Below are positions 38,543-46,416 of a DNA stretch of 64,000 nt, piece by piece. Where the stretch lies: positions 446,001 to 510,000 of the forward strand of contig JAHCHW010000001.1 in assembly GCA_026129525.1 (NCBI GenBank), given 5' to 3'. The notes under the pieces are model-generated. The model was not told the DNA's origin and searched no databases. It saw only the letters and a program-made list of their open reading frames with translations. This DNA is from Chitinophagales bacterium (GTDB lineage: Bacteria > Bacteroidota > Bacteroidia > Chitinophagales > LD1). A program made the translations under genes and the position numbers. Within the stretch, counting starts at the first letter, position 1; every line of letters begins with the position of its first letter.

Positions 38543-41500
38543 CTACTGAATGGTTATACTCCGGAAATATTTTTCAGCCTTGCTTTTGTAGTAAGGCTTT
38601 AAAGCCGGAGGAACCGTTTTGTAAAAATCGGTTTCGCTTTCTCGCGCTTTAAGATATTCTTCGAGCGAAGGCGGCATTTTGCGGTCTTTTTCTTTCCCCG
38701 TATTCGATTCGCGTTCCGGCTGCTCTTCGCGCTGGCGTTGAGCGTTTTCCGCCTCTAACAGTTTCGACATTATCTCATTCTGGCGCTTAAGCATTTCGGT
38801 GGTCAGTTGCTTGTTCACCAAATTCTTTTCAGTTTCTTCCATTTGTTTAATGGCTTCGCCCAAATTGCCCAATTGTCCCTTGCCGTCTTTTCCTTCCTGC
38901 CGGCTAATCTTCTCCAACTCTTTACGGATTCTTTGTTGCATTTCTGCCAACTCGGCAAATTCTTTACTCATTCCTTTTTGTCCCGATTTTTCGCCCTGCC
39001 CTTCGCGTTTCATCATTTCGGACAACTGCGAAATTTTATCATTCAGTTGCTTTTGCATTTTGGAAAGATTGGGCAAACCGCTGCCGGGCTTTTTACATTT
39101 CATACAGTTTTTGGGCGAGCCGCTTTGCTGTTGCTGGCTTTCGCTCATTTGCTGTTGCATTTGTTGCAATGCCTCGCTCAGCATTAGCGCCAGGTTGTTG
39201 TAGCCGGTCATAACAAACTGCTGGTTGGCGAGCACCTTCACCACGTTGCGTTCTTCCAAATCGTCAATGGCTTTGGCGAGATATTTATTAACGCTCACAA
39301 TCTCTTTTGTTATAAACGATTTAATCTGCTCCTGCCGCTTTGCCAACGCATACAAACTGTCTTCTACCATTTTCGAGTTTTCGCGGATGCGCTGTTGTTC
39401 TTTCATTAATTGCACATACTTGGGGTTGTTAATGTTGGTGGCTTTTACTTCGGTCATCAATTTCTCTTGGTCAAACGAAAGTTTTACAATGTTTTCGAGC
39501 AACTGCCTGGTTGCCTGCATGTCTTCGGCATTTTCCTCCTGCTCCATTTGCGCCTTCATTTCGCTCAGTTTCTGCGAAGCGTTTTTCATGTTGTTAGCTG
39601 CGTTCTTCTGGTTTTGCGAGGCTTTGCTGTTTTGTTTTTGCTCCTGATTTTGCTTCGCGTCTTCCATTTGCTTTTCGGCAGTTTCCAAACTTTTCTCTAT
39701 GTCTTTAAAGTCCTGCTCGCTCTTGGTTTCTTCGTTAAGCTTTTTCAGGTCTTGCAAATCTTGTTTGGCTTCCTTCAGTTCTTCTTTCAGTTTTTCCTGT
39801 TGCTCTTTCAGTTGCTGTGCATCTTTGGCATCTTTCCCGTCAGGGTTTTTCTCTTGCTCTTTCGCCAGCGCTTCCTGTTTCTCTGCCAGCTTCTCTAACT
39901 TATCGGCAGTTTCCTGTAGTTTTTGGTCAAACTCCAATTTTTTGAATAGTTCCAACATGCGGTCGAGTTCTTTCTCTAAATTCTCGTTGCTCATTTGCAT
40001 GTCGTCCATTTTGTCGAGCGCGTCTTTCTTTTGCAACTGCTCCAACATTTTCTCCAGCTTCTCCATCAGTTTTTTCATTTCATCATCCAGCACTTTTTCC
40101 ATTATTTCCTGCAGGTTCTTTTGCTTCTCTTTTATGTTTTCGGGCACTTCCTTCAACTCATTCTGCTTCTCGAAATTCTGCGACAGCTTTTCCTGAATTT
40201 GCTTGAGTTGCTCCTGTAGTTGTTTTTGTTTGTCAATATTTTCCTGAAGATTTTTCTTGTCTTCCCAGTTCAGGTTTTGTTTCTCCATCAGCTTGTCCTT
40301 CATGTTCTGCAACTGGTCTTTCATCTCCTTTGCATCTTTCATGCTTTCTTTCAGTTGCTCTTTCAACTCCTTATTCTCCTTCGCAATTTCTTTGTTCAAC
40401 TCGCCAAGGGTTGGCATCTCGAAAAGCAGGGTTCCGCTGCGTGTACTCTTGCTGCCTTGTATGCCGTCATTATCCCACACTTCAAAATAGTAGGTCATTT
40501 TATCGCCCGGCTTAATAGCGAAATCGCTCAACTGCCAGTAGTAGGTAAAGCGCGATGCAGTGCCGGGTACAAAAGGAACATCCAAAGTTTTTATGGTTGT
40601 AGTTGAAGCCGAATCGGCACGGGTAATTTGATAGTTGAAGGTGAGTTTGCGTAAACCGTAATCGTCCGAAATTTCACCGATGTAGTAGAAATATTTTTGT
40701 GCAGCAGAGTCGCGTTTTTCGTCAACGGCAATTACGGGATACAGGTCAGGTGTAACATTGAGCGAATACGAAGCCGAGTCGGCATCTTTTACATTTTGGT
40801 TGGAAACTTTTACGCTGTACTGCGCGCCTTGCAAAAACATTTTGCTGAAAAGAAATTCGTTATTGCCGCTGCGCTGAATGCGGTAAGCCGAATCGCCCAG
40901 TACAAATGTTACCGCCTCGGTATTTTGTGTGTTGAAGCGCCATGTAAGTTTGGTTCCGGCAGGCACAACCAAGTCGCCCATATTGTGGAGCGTTTCATCT
41001 TTTTTGCCGGTGTAAGCAGGGTAATCGCAAATAACTTCGAAGGAGGTAACCACCGGCTTGGCGACTACATCCAGCATATATTCCTTTGAACGAAAACCAT
41101 TAGCGGTAAAACGAAACGAAGTGGATTTCTGAAGATTTTCAAATTCGTGCGTAAACAAATCTTTGTCTTTCTTTTTCAGTTTTACCATGCCTTTGTCCGA
41201 TTGCAGGTACACTTCCGATGGCAGCGCATCGCCTTCAATTTTTACTTCCAGATTAAAACTGCCGAACTGCAATGCTTTCAATTCTTTGTTCTGAACCACA
41301 AACTGAAAAGGCGCTTCTTTCTCGAAGAAAGTATCGTTGTGGTACAAGCGCTTGGTTCCTTCCTTAATTACATTAGGTGCTGCGATGATGATGAAAAGAA
41401 AAAGCAACAAAGGCGGTGCAAGGTAGCGGAGGTATTTTTTGTTTTTGCCGAGGTCAATGGCAAAAGAAAAATCAATAGGCTTTAACTCTACTGCTTTTTG

Positions 41501-41905
41501 GTCAATGGCGGCAAACAGCAAAGTGTTGTCAGAAGTTTCAGCCGCATGTTTCAGTTGAAGGATGTTGAGCAGTTTGTCTTTTACTTCGGTAAAGTGGGTT
41601 CCTACAATTTGTGCTGCCTGTTCGTACGAAATAATTTTTCCGAGTTTGTAGTAGTGCATAAAAGGCACTGCCACAAAGCGGGCAATAAACGCAGCCGAGG
41701 AAATAATAAAACCGAAGAACAGAATTTTGCGAAGTGCGGGCGACAGGTAGAGGTAATACTCCAGCAGGTTGATGGCTAAGAAAAAGGCCAGCACATACAC
41801 GCCCGAAAAAATAGCCCCACGAATAAGTTGATTCGTGTAGTATTTACGAATAAAAGCATCGAGTTTTTCGAGCAGAGATTGATACGATGTTGAGCTAACC
41901 CGCAT
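38543..41905 (-). CDS. DUF4175 family membrane protein with long coiled coils
   Basis: A 1,120-residue protein. Two hydrophobic segments lie at about residues 28-50 and 58-78 and a third at about 158-178. A beta-rich extracytoplasmic part covers about residues 185-495. The remainder is Gln/Glu/Lys/Met-rich coiled coil (about 500-870 and 890-1070), interrupted by a CMKCKKPGSG cysteine pair. The pattern fits the DUF4175 family of Bacteroidota, function unknown. The skewed composition gives long meaningless frames on the opposite strand. ATG start at 41905. Confidence 0.8.
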   Translation of the reverse strand: MRVSSTSYQSLLEKLDAFIRKYYTNQLIRGAIFSGVYVLAFFLAINLLEYYLYLSPALRKILFFGFIISSAAFIARFVAVPFMHYYKLGKIISYEQAAQIVGTHFTEVKDKLLNILQLKHAAETSDNTLLFAAIDQKAVELKPIDFSFAIDLGKNKKYLRYLAPPLLLFLFIIIAAPNVIKEGTKRLYHNDTFFEKEAPFQFVVQNKELKALQFGSFNLEVKIEGDALPSEVYLQSDKGMVKLKKKDKDLFTHEFENLQKSTSFRFTANGFRSKEYMLDVVAKPVVTSFEVICDYPAYTGKKDETLHNMGDLVVPAGTKLTWRFNTQNTEAVTFVLGDSAYRIQRSGNNEFLFSKMFLQGAQYSVKVSNQNVKDADSASYSLNVTPDLYPVIAVDEKRDSAAQKYFYYIGEISDDYGLRKLTFNYQITRADSASTTTIKTLDVPFVPGTASRFTYYWQLSDFAIKPGDKMTYYFEVWDNDGIQGSKSTRSGTLLFEMPTLGELNKEIAKENKELKEQLKESMKDAKEMKDQLQNMKDKLMEKQNLNWEDKKNLQENIDKQKQLQEQLKQIQEKLSQNFEKQNELKEVPENIKEKQKNLQEIMEKVLDDEMKKLMEKLEKMLEQLQKKDALDKMDDMQMSNENLEKELDRMLELFKKLEFDQKLQETADKLEKLAEKQEALAKEQEKNPDGKDAKDAQQLKEQQEKLKEELKEAKQDLQDLKKLNEETKSEQDFKDIEKSLETAEKQMEDAKQNQEQKQNSKASQNQKNAANNMKNASQKLSEMKAQMEQEENAEDMQATRQLLENIVKLSFDQEKLMTEVKATNINNPKYVQLMKEQQRIRENSKMVEDSLYALAKRQEQIKSFITKEIVSVNKYLAKAIDDLEERNVVKVLANQQFVMTGYNNLALMLSEALQQMQQQMSESQQQQSGSPKNCMKCKKPGSGLPNLSKMQKQLNDKISQLSEMMKREGQGEKSGQKGMSKEFAELAEMQQRIRKELEKISRQEGKDGKGQLGNLGEAIKQMEETEKNLVNKQLTTEMLKRQNEIMSKLLEAENAQRQREEQPERESNTGKEKDRKMPPSLEEYLKARESETDFYKTVPPALKPYYKSKAEKYFRSITIQ

Positions 41906-42040
41906 GGCTTACCGAAGATAACGCAAACACACCTTTTCCATAAGCGGAGAACCCTCCTTTTAACAGATGTATTTATGCAATGATAAAACGATTCGCGAAA
42001 GCGTTTGTTGTTGGTAGAGATTTTTAGGAAAATACAGAAG

Positions 42041-43777
42041 TTATTTATCCAACCACACATCCCTGAAATTGCGGTACTCCATACCGTTGTTCGGGAAATT
42101 TTGCACGTAGGGTTGCAACAATCTGCGGTTCATGGAATAGTAAATGAGCAACACAGGCGCATCATCCACTATCATTTGGTCGAGTTGAGCGTATAGTTTG
42201 TTGCGCTCGGCTTCATCGGTAGTAATCAGTGCTTTTTCGTACAGCGCATCGAAAGCCGGATTTTTGTAGCGGGATGGATTGGTGTAAGCGGCTTCTTCCA
42301 TAGTAGCCGGAACGTTTTTTCCGTAAAAGAGATTGAGGAAGTTGTTGGGGTCGGGGTAATCAGCTACCCAACCAAAGCGCCAGAAATTTGTTTTACCGTG
42401 CTCTACATTGCTGGTGTGCTGCGCCCATACTACTTGCGAAAGGTCAACCTGTATATTCAGGTTTTGCGCCAACATGCTTTTAATGGCTTCGGCAACATCT
42501 AAATTTCTTCCGCCACCGCTGTTTATTTCCAAAGTAATTTTAGGAAAGCCTTTGCCATTGGGGTAACCTGCTTTGGTGAGGTATTCCTTCGCCTTTGTTA
42601 CATCAAAGGTGTGTCCGTTTACCAAAGCATTGTCGTAACCGGGAATGCCGAGCGGTACAAAACCATTGAATGCCGGAACGCCTTCACCCTTGGCGGTGTA
42701 GTCGGCAATTTTTGCGCGATCGATAGCGTAGTTGAAGGCAAGGCGCACATTTTTATTTTTAAAAATTGGGTCGGGAACAAGGAAGCCGTAAAACTGTATG
42801 GCATACTCAGGTGTAATTTGCAACTGAAATTTTTTGTAGTCGCCTTTCAGTTGTTTGTTTTCGTCCAGTATGTCGTCAATCATCGAAAAAGGCAGGCGGT
42901 ATTTCATATCCAGATTGCCCTTAGCCAGTTCCATCATTTCGGTTTTGTCTTCTTTAATAAACGAAACCTTAATGCCATCGAGATAAGGCAACTGATTTCC
43001 GAATTCATCCGTACCCCAATATTTTTCGTTGCGGGCCATTACCACTGCTTCATCGGCTTTTACCGCCTTAATAACAAAGGGACCCGTGCCTACCGTGCGA
43101 TTAAGTATTTCGCCTTTGTATTTTTCAACAGCTTCTTTTGGAAACACGGTTGCAAACGGAAGCGCCAGGCGATTCAACAAATCTGCCGAAGGCTTAGTTA
43201 AAGTAATTTGCAGAGTAGAATCATCCAGTGCTTTTACCCCCAGGTTATCGCGCTCATCGGCATCGTGTTGCCTTTTTTCGCGGGCGGTGTAAAGCGCAGC
43301 GGCACCCTTAATAACATCGCGGTAGAAAGTGAAACCGTTGTTCTTAGGATCGGGCGTGCAGAGTAAATTAAAACAGTATTCAAAATCGTGAGCCGTCATT
43401 TCGCGCCCCTTGCCACCGGAGAAACATTCATCATCATGAAAAAACACTCCGCGCTGCAAATGAAAAGTATAAACGGTGGCGGTAGGGTCAACCTCCCAAC
43501 TTTTGGCAAGGCAAGGTTCAATAGTTAAGTCTTTCTGATTAAAGCGCACCAACCCTTCGTAAATCTGGTTGGTAATGCGATGCCCCACCACTTCGGTAAT
43601 GCCATGCGGGTACAGGCTTTTGTAAAACTCGGTTTCGTTAAAGCGGAACACTCCACCGTATTTCACTCCTCCTTTGGCTTCGCGTTTTTCGGCATCGGAC
43701 TTTTTATTGCCGCCTCCGCAGGAGGTAAGCAGCATAACAAACAGCAATACATACAGGAGCGAGAGTGCTTTTTTCAT
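42041..43777 (-). CDS. ABC transporter substrate-binding lipoprotein, family 5 (oligopeptide type)
   Basis: A 578-residue lipoprotein with a signal peptide and lipobox LLTSC (Cys20). The SBP_bac_5 fold is recognised from the FRFNETEFYKSLYPHGI opening, IEPCLAKSWEVDPTATVYTFHLQRGVFFHDD, GTGPFVIKA and the C-terminal LLIYYSMNRRLLQPYV. Proteins of this family bind oligopeptides, nickel or glycosides. No permease or ATPase gene is adjacent. ATG start at 43777. It is divergent from the esterase gene across a 333-base gap. Confidence 0.88.
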   Translation of the reverse strand: MKKALSLLYVLLFVMLLTSCGGGNKKSDAEKREAKGGVKYGGVFRFNETEFYKSLYPHGITEVVGHRITNQIYEGLVRFNQKDLTIEPCLAKSWEVDPTATVYTFHLQRGVFFHDDECFSGGKGREMTAHDFEYCFNLLCTPDPKNNGFTFYRDVIKGAAALYTAREKRQHDADERDNLGVKALDDSTLQITLTKPSADLLNRLALPFATVFPKEAVEKYKGEILNRTVGTGPFVIKAVKADEAVVMARNEKYWGTDEFGNQLPYLDGIKVSFIKEDKTEMMELAKGNLDMKYRLPFSMIDDILDENKQLKGDYKKFQLQITPEYAIQFYGFLVPDPIFKNKNVRLAFNYAIDRAKIADYTAKGEGVPAFNGFVPLGIPGYDNALVNGHTFDVTKAKEYLTKAGYPNGKGFPKITLEINSGGGRNLDVAEAIKSMLAQNLNIQVDLSQVVWAQHTSNVEHGKTNFWRFGWVADYPDPNNFLNLFYGKNVPATMEEAAYTNPSRYKNPAFDALYEKALITTDEAERNKLYAQLDQMIVDDAPVLLIYYSMNRRLLQPYVQNFPNNGMEYRNFRDVWLDK

Positions 43778-44110
43778 ACTTGAAATATTTATGCGGGCGA
43801 AGAAAAGAAATTTGAGTGTGATAGATGTTTACTTATCGGTAGGTGTCCCACCCTACACTTTTGCCGGTGAGTTGAAAATAATACCGAACAAAGTACACAC
43901 CGGCAGCGGCACCATCTCCACACTGATAAACGATACCGCTTCCGCCAATAATTTAAAGCGCAGTTTGGTGAACATTGATTCCAGCGCACGGAAACTTCCG
44001 GCACTGATGGAAGCGCTGAAACATAATTTTTTGTTTAAGCATATTTTAAGAAGCAGGAGAAACAAAACAAAAAGTAGCTTTACCGGCACGTTCACACATC
44101 ACCATATCCG
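43778..44110. other. 333-base gap, open on both strands, no recognised gene
   Basis: The gap between the divergent solute-binding-protein and esterase genes holds long open frames on both strands: 107 codons on plus (43791-44114) and 80 on minus (43853-44095). Neither product is recognised. The minus product is hydrophobic at its start. The region could be a dispersed repeat or a decayed element. A partial inverse pair CTTTACCGGC/GCCGG and T-rich stretches near 44020 are the only other structure seen. Confidence 0.4.
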
Positions 44111-44114
44111 ATGA
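43791..44114 (+). CDS. Possible small basic protein, stop overlapping the esterase start (weak)
   Basis: A 107-codon frame beginning MRAKKRNLSVIDVYL, rich in Lys, Arg and Ser, ends in TGA at 44112-44114. That TGA overlaps the esterase ATG as ATGA, a common translational-coupling arrangement. It has no recognisable domain, and an antisense frame is equally open, so the coupling may be chance. Confidence 0.2.
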   Translation: MRAKKRNLSVIDVYLSVGVPPYTFAGELKIIPNKVHTGSGTISTLINDTASANNLKRSLVNIDSSARKLPALMEALKHNFLFKHILRSRRNKTKSSFTGTFTHHHIR

Positions 44115-44950
44115 AATTATCTGTCGTCATCATTTCGCTTCTAATTCTTTCAGTAAACTCGTGTTACCGCGATCCGGCAGTGGCAGGCGTTAAAAGGTAT
44201 AAGGACGAGGCATACGGAAACGATGCAAGAAATAAAATGGACGTGTACGTGCCGAATAAAAGCGACAGCAACACGGCAACGGTAGTGCTTATTCACGGAG
44301 GAGGTTGGGTGGCCGGTGATAAAACAAATTGGGGTTCTGATTTTATAAACAACTTTACGAAGAAAGGTTATGCGGTTGCCGCTATCAATTACCGTTATGC
44401 CAATGGCGATTTTCACAATCAGATGAATGATGTACGTATGGCCTTGGAACATCTCAACACAAGAGCAAGCGAATGGAAAACTGCTGTGGGTAAGTTTGCG
44501 CTCATTGGCGGAAGTGCAGGTGGGCACCTGAGCCTGCTTTACGCGCATGCGTTCGACAGCGCGCATCAGGTAAAGGCAGCTATTTCGTTAGTTGGGCCAA
44601 CCGATATGACCGACTCGGTTTTCCATCAGTACGCCAACAACTACAACATCGGCTTTGTGTTCCCGCTTTTTCTCGGAGCCACTTTCGATGTCAACCCGCA
44701 GGTGTACAGAGATGCCAGCCCTATTTTCAACTACAGCAATGTTCCCAGTTTGTTCATTCACGGAATCTTAGACGACCTCGTGCCTCCGCAGCAAGGTGTG
44801 CGAATGTTCGATACACTTACCATTCATGGAATAATAGCCGACACATTAATGTTCGATAACGCAGGGCACGATGTATTTGGCACAAAGAGTGTAAACAAGC
44901 AGAAAGTTTACAATGAAATGAATACGTGGTTGCAAAACCATCTTCACTAA
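44111..44950 (+). CDS. Carboxylesterase-like alpha/beta hydrolase lipoprotein
   Basis: A 279-residue hydrolase of the hormone-sensitive-lipase/BD-FAE-like type. The signal peptide ends in a lipobox VNSC (Cys18). The oxyanion motif is HGGGW (residues 62-66), the nucleophile elbow GGSAGG has Ser135, the acid is Asp221 or Asp222 in HGILDDLVPP, and the base is His253 in GHDVFG. Related enzymes deacylate xylan or small esters at the cell surface. The gene has no carbohydrate-active neighbours here, so the substrate is open. Confidence 0.85.
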   Translation: MKLSVVIISLLILSVNSCYRDPAVAGVKRYKDEAYGNDARNKMDVYVPNKSDSNTATVVLIHGGGWVAGDKTNWGSDFINNFTKKGYAVAAINYRYANGDFHNQMNDVRMALEHLNTRASEWKTAVGKFALIGGSAGGHLSLLYAHAFDSAHQVKAAISLVGPTDMTDSVFHQYANNYNIGFVFPLFLGATFDVNPQVYRDASPIFNYSNVPSLFIHGILDDLVPPQQGVRMFDTLTIHGIIADTLMFDNAGHDVFGTKSVNKQKVYNEMNTWLQNHLH

Positions 44951-45037
44951 AACAAGAACGGAAGCGCTTACACATTCTACCCCACAGACCTTCTACTTTC
45001 GCCCCGTGTTTTATATTCGCACAAAAAATAATCAGCT

Positions 45038-45397
45038 ATGGAAGCAAGCGGACGACTCATTCATATTCTGCCGGCACAAACAGGAACCGGTAAAAACGGT
45101 GCATGGAAAAAGTGCGATTTCGTTATCGAAACATCCGACAAATACCCCAAGAAAATTTGCATCAGCGCTTGGAACGAACTGAGCGACCAAATAGAGAACA
45201 CCGCCATAGGCAGCGATTTGCAGGTAAGTTTTGACATTAGCAGCCGCGAATACAACGGGCGTTGGTACACCGATGTTAAAGCATGGAAAGTTTCGGGGGG
45301 AAACAAAGTGAACAATAGCAGCAATACTGCGACTTCTACTGAAAGCGCACCGCCCGATTTCCCGAGCATTGAATCGGCTGATGATTTGCCGTTTTAG
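45038..45397 (+). CDS. DUF3127 protein with SSB-like acidic C-terminal tail
   Basis: A 119-residue protein of the DUF3127 family, found mainly in Bacteroidota. The core (about residues 1-90) has the family pattern GTGKNGAWKKCDFVIETSDKYPKK (first 20 positions conserved in character) and REYNGRWYTDVKAW. A disordered Ser/Asn/Thr linker follows and the protein ends in ADDLPF, much like the DDDIPF tip by which bacterial SSB recruits repair enzymes. The core resembles an OB fold. Its function is not established. Its stop codon overlaps that of the opposing zinc-ribbon gene. ssb lies 554 bases downstream. Confidence 0.85.
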   Translation: MEASGRLIHILPAQTGTGKNGAWKKCDFVIETSDKYPKKICISAWNELSDQIENTAIGSDLQVSFDISSREYNGRWYTDVKAWKVSGGNKVNNSSNTATSTESAPPDFPSIESADDLPF

Positions 45398-45771
45398 TTT
45401 TCTCTTTTCTCCTCACTCCTTATAACCAGCTTTACCCAATCGCCATCGTTTAGCTGGTAGCCGTGCTCATAGCAAAAGTGGTAGGTTTTGCCGGCTTTGG
45501 TATGCAGTATATGTGTAAGATAATCGAACATAAAACCCTTTTGCAACAGCTTGGCTTTGGGTACACTGGTAATACCGCCCGGCTCAGTATTCAGTTCTTC
45601 TAAAATCCTTCGGTTTTTGCGAAGGATGTTGTTTATGTTCCGCACGTAATTATTGGCATCGCTGTTCAGCGAATTGTTGTAAGTGTTGCGGCACTGGTCG
45701 TCACAAAACTTTTTATCGGCTCGGCCCTTCAGGGTGGCTCCGCAACTGAGGCAGGTTTTGGTTTCAGGCAT
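45394..45771 (-). CDS. Conserved zinc-ribbon protein of unknown function
   Basis: A 125-residue protein starting with a treble-clef or zinc-ribbon motif, C8-x2-C11 and C23-x3-C27 (CLSCGATLKGRADKKFCDDQ, C). Helical and beta segments follow, ending in a charged strand (WVKLVIRSEEK). I recognise it only as a conserved Bacteroidota protein type. It is tail to tail with the DUF3127 gene: its TAA (45394-45396) and the opposing TAG (45395-45397) share bases. Nucleic-acid binding is plausible from the ribbon, nothing more. Confidence 0.75.
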   Translation of the reverse strand: MPETKTCLSCGATLKGRADKKFCDDQCRNTYNNSLNSDANNYVRNINNILRKNRRILEELNTEPGGITSVPKAKLLQKGFMFDYLTHILHTKAGKTYHFCYEHGYQLNDGDWVKLVIRSEEKREN

Positions 45772-45950
45772 GGCAAACGGGTTTTAGTGCAAGTTAATAA
45801 ATCCGTTTACAAACGACTGCAATCGGTTACTTCCGATAGAAAGCGCTTAAAATACGGCTCCGGTTTGCGCCCCGCCACACCTTTGCATCATTATTCGTTA
45901 ACCGCCTTTGTGTTTACCGATTAGCACGCAGAGGTTTAAAAACTAAAGTT

Positions 45951-46289
45951 ATGAGCAACTTAAAAAACAGTGTTCGCCTGATGGGCAACCTGGGCAACGC
46001 GCCCGAAGTAAAAACCATTGCCGACAGCAAAAAGCTGGCAAAATTCAGCATGGCTACCAACGAAACCTACAAAAACGAAAAGGGAGAAAAGGTAACCGAA
46101 ACCTACTGGCACAATATTGTGGCATGGGGCAAGCTGGCAGGCATAGCCGAAAAGTATTTGCAAAAGGGAAGCGAGGTAGCCATTGAAGGTAAACTCACAA
46201 ACAAAAGCTACACCGATAAGGACGGCAACAAGCGCTATGTAACCGAAATTATAGCCAACGAAATTTTGATGCTGGGCGGTAAAAATTGA
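45951..46289 (+). CDS. ssb: Single-stranded DNA-binding protein, tail-less short form
   Basis: A 112-residue OB-fold protein with the SSB opening LKNSVRLMGNLGNAPEVK, the ATNETYKNEKGEKVTETYWH core and YLQKGSEVAIEGKL. It stops right after the last strand (NEILMLGGKN), so it lacks the flexible linker and acidic tip of full-length SSB. It may be a secondary SSB paralogue, with the main SSB elsewhere. It lies near a DUF3127 gene that has such a tip. ATG start at 45951. Confidence 0.93.
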   Translation: MSNLKNSVRLMGNLGNAPEVKTIADSKKLAKFSMATNETYKNEKGEKVTETYWHNIVAWGKLAGIAEKYLQKGSEVAIEGKLTNKSYTDKDGNKRYVTEIIANEILMLGGKN

Positions 46290-46334
46290 TTACACGGGAA
46301 CAGCGAGGAGTTTTGCTCCTGCTTCTATACAAGG

Positions 46335-46399
46335 TTCAACTTAAAGTTGAATGCCATACAGAAAATACCTTTGCAATTATGAACTTTTCATTGCAAAGG
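46335..46399 (+). promoter_or_regulatory. Promoter with two nested palindromes before the caspase-like gene
   Basis: TACCTTTG at 46366-46373 is an exact -7 box. A possible -33 TTG (46347-46349) is spaced 16 bases away, shorter than ideal. TTCAACTT-A-AAGTTGAA (46335-46351) covers the -33 region. CCTTTGCAAT (46368-46377) and ATTGCAAAGG (46390-46399) form a perfect 10-bp inverted repeat that starts within the -7 box. Both look like operator sites or a leader hairpin. Confidence 0.5.
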
Positions 46400-46416
46400 C
46401 ATTTCTATATTTAAAA

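Noticed and set aside
39699..40196. 165-codon plus-strand frame rich in Ser, Phe and Cys
   Set aside because: It is the antisense of the Gln/Glu/Lys coiled coil of the DUF4175 gene; composition explains the open frame.
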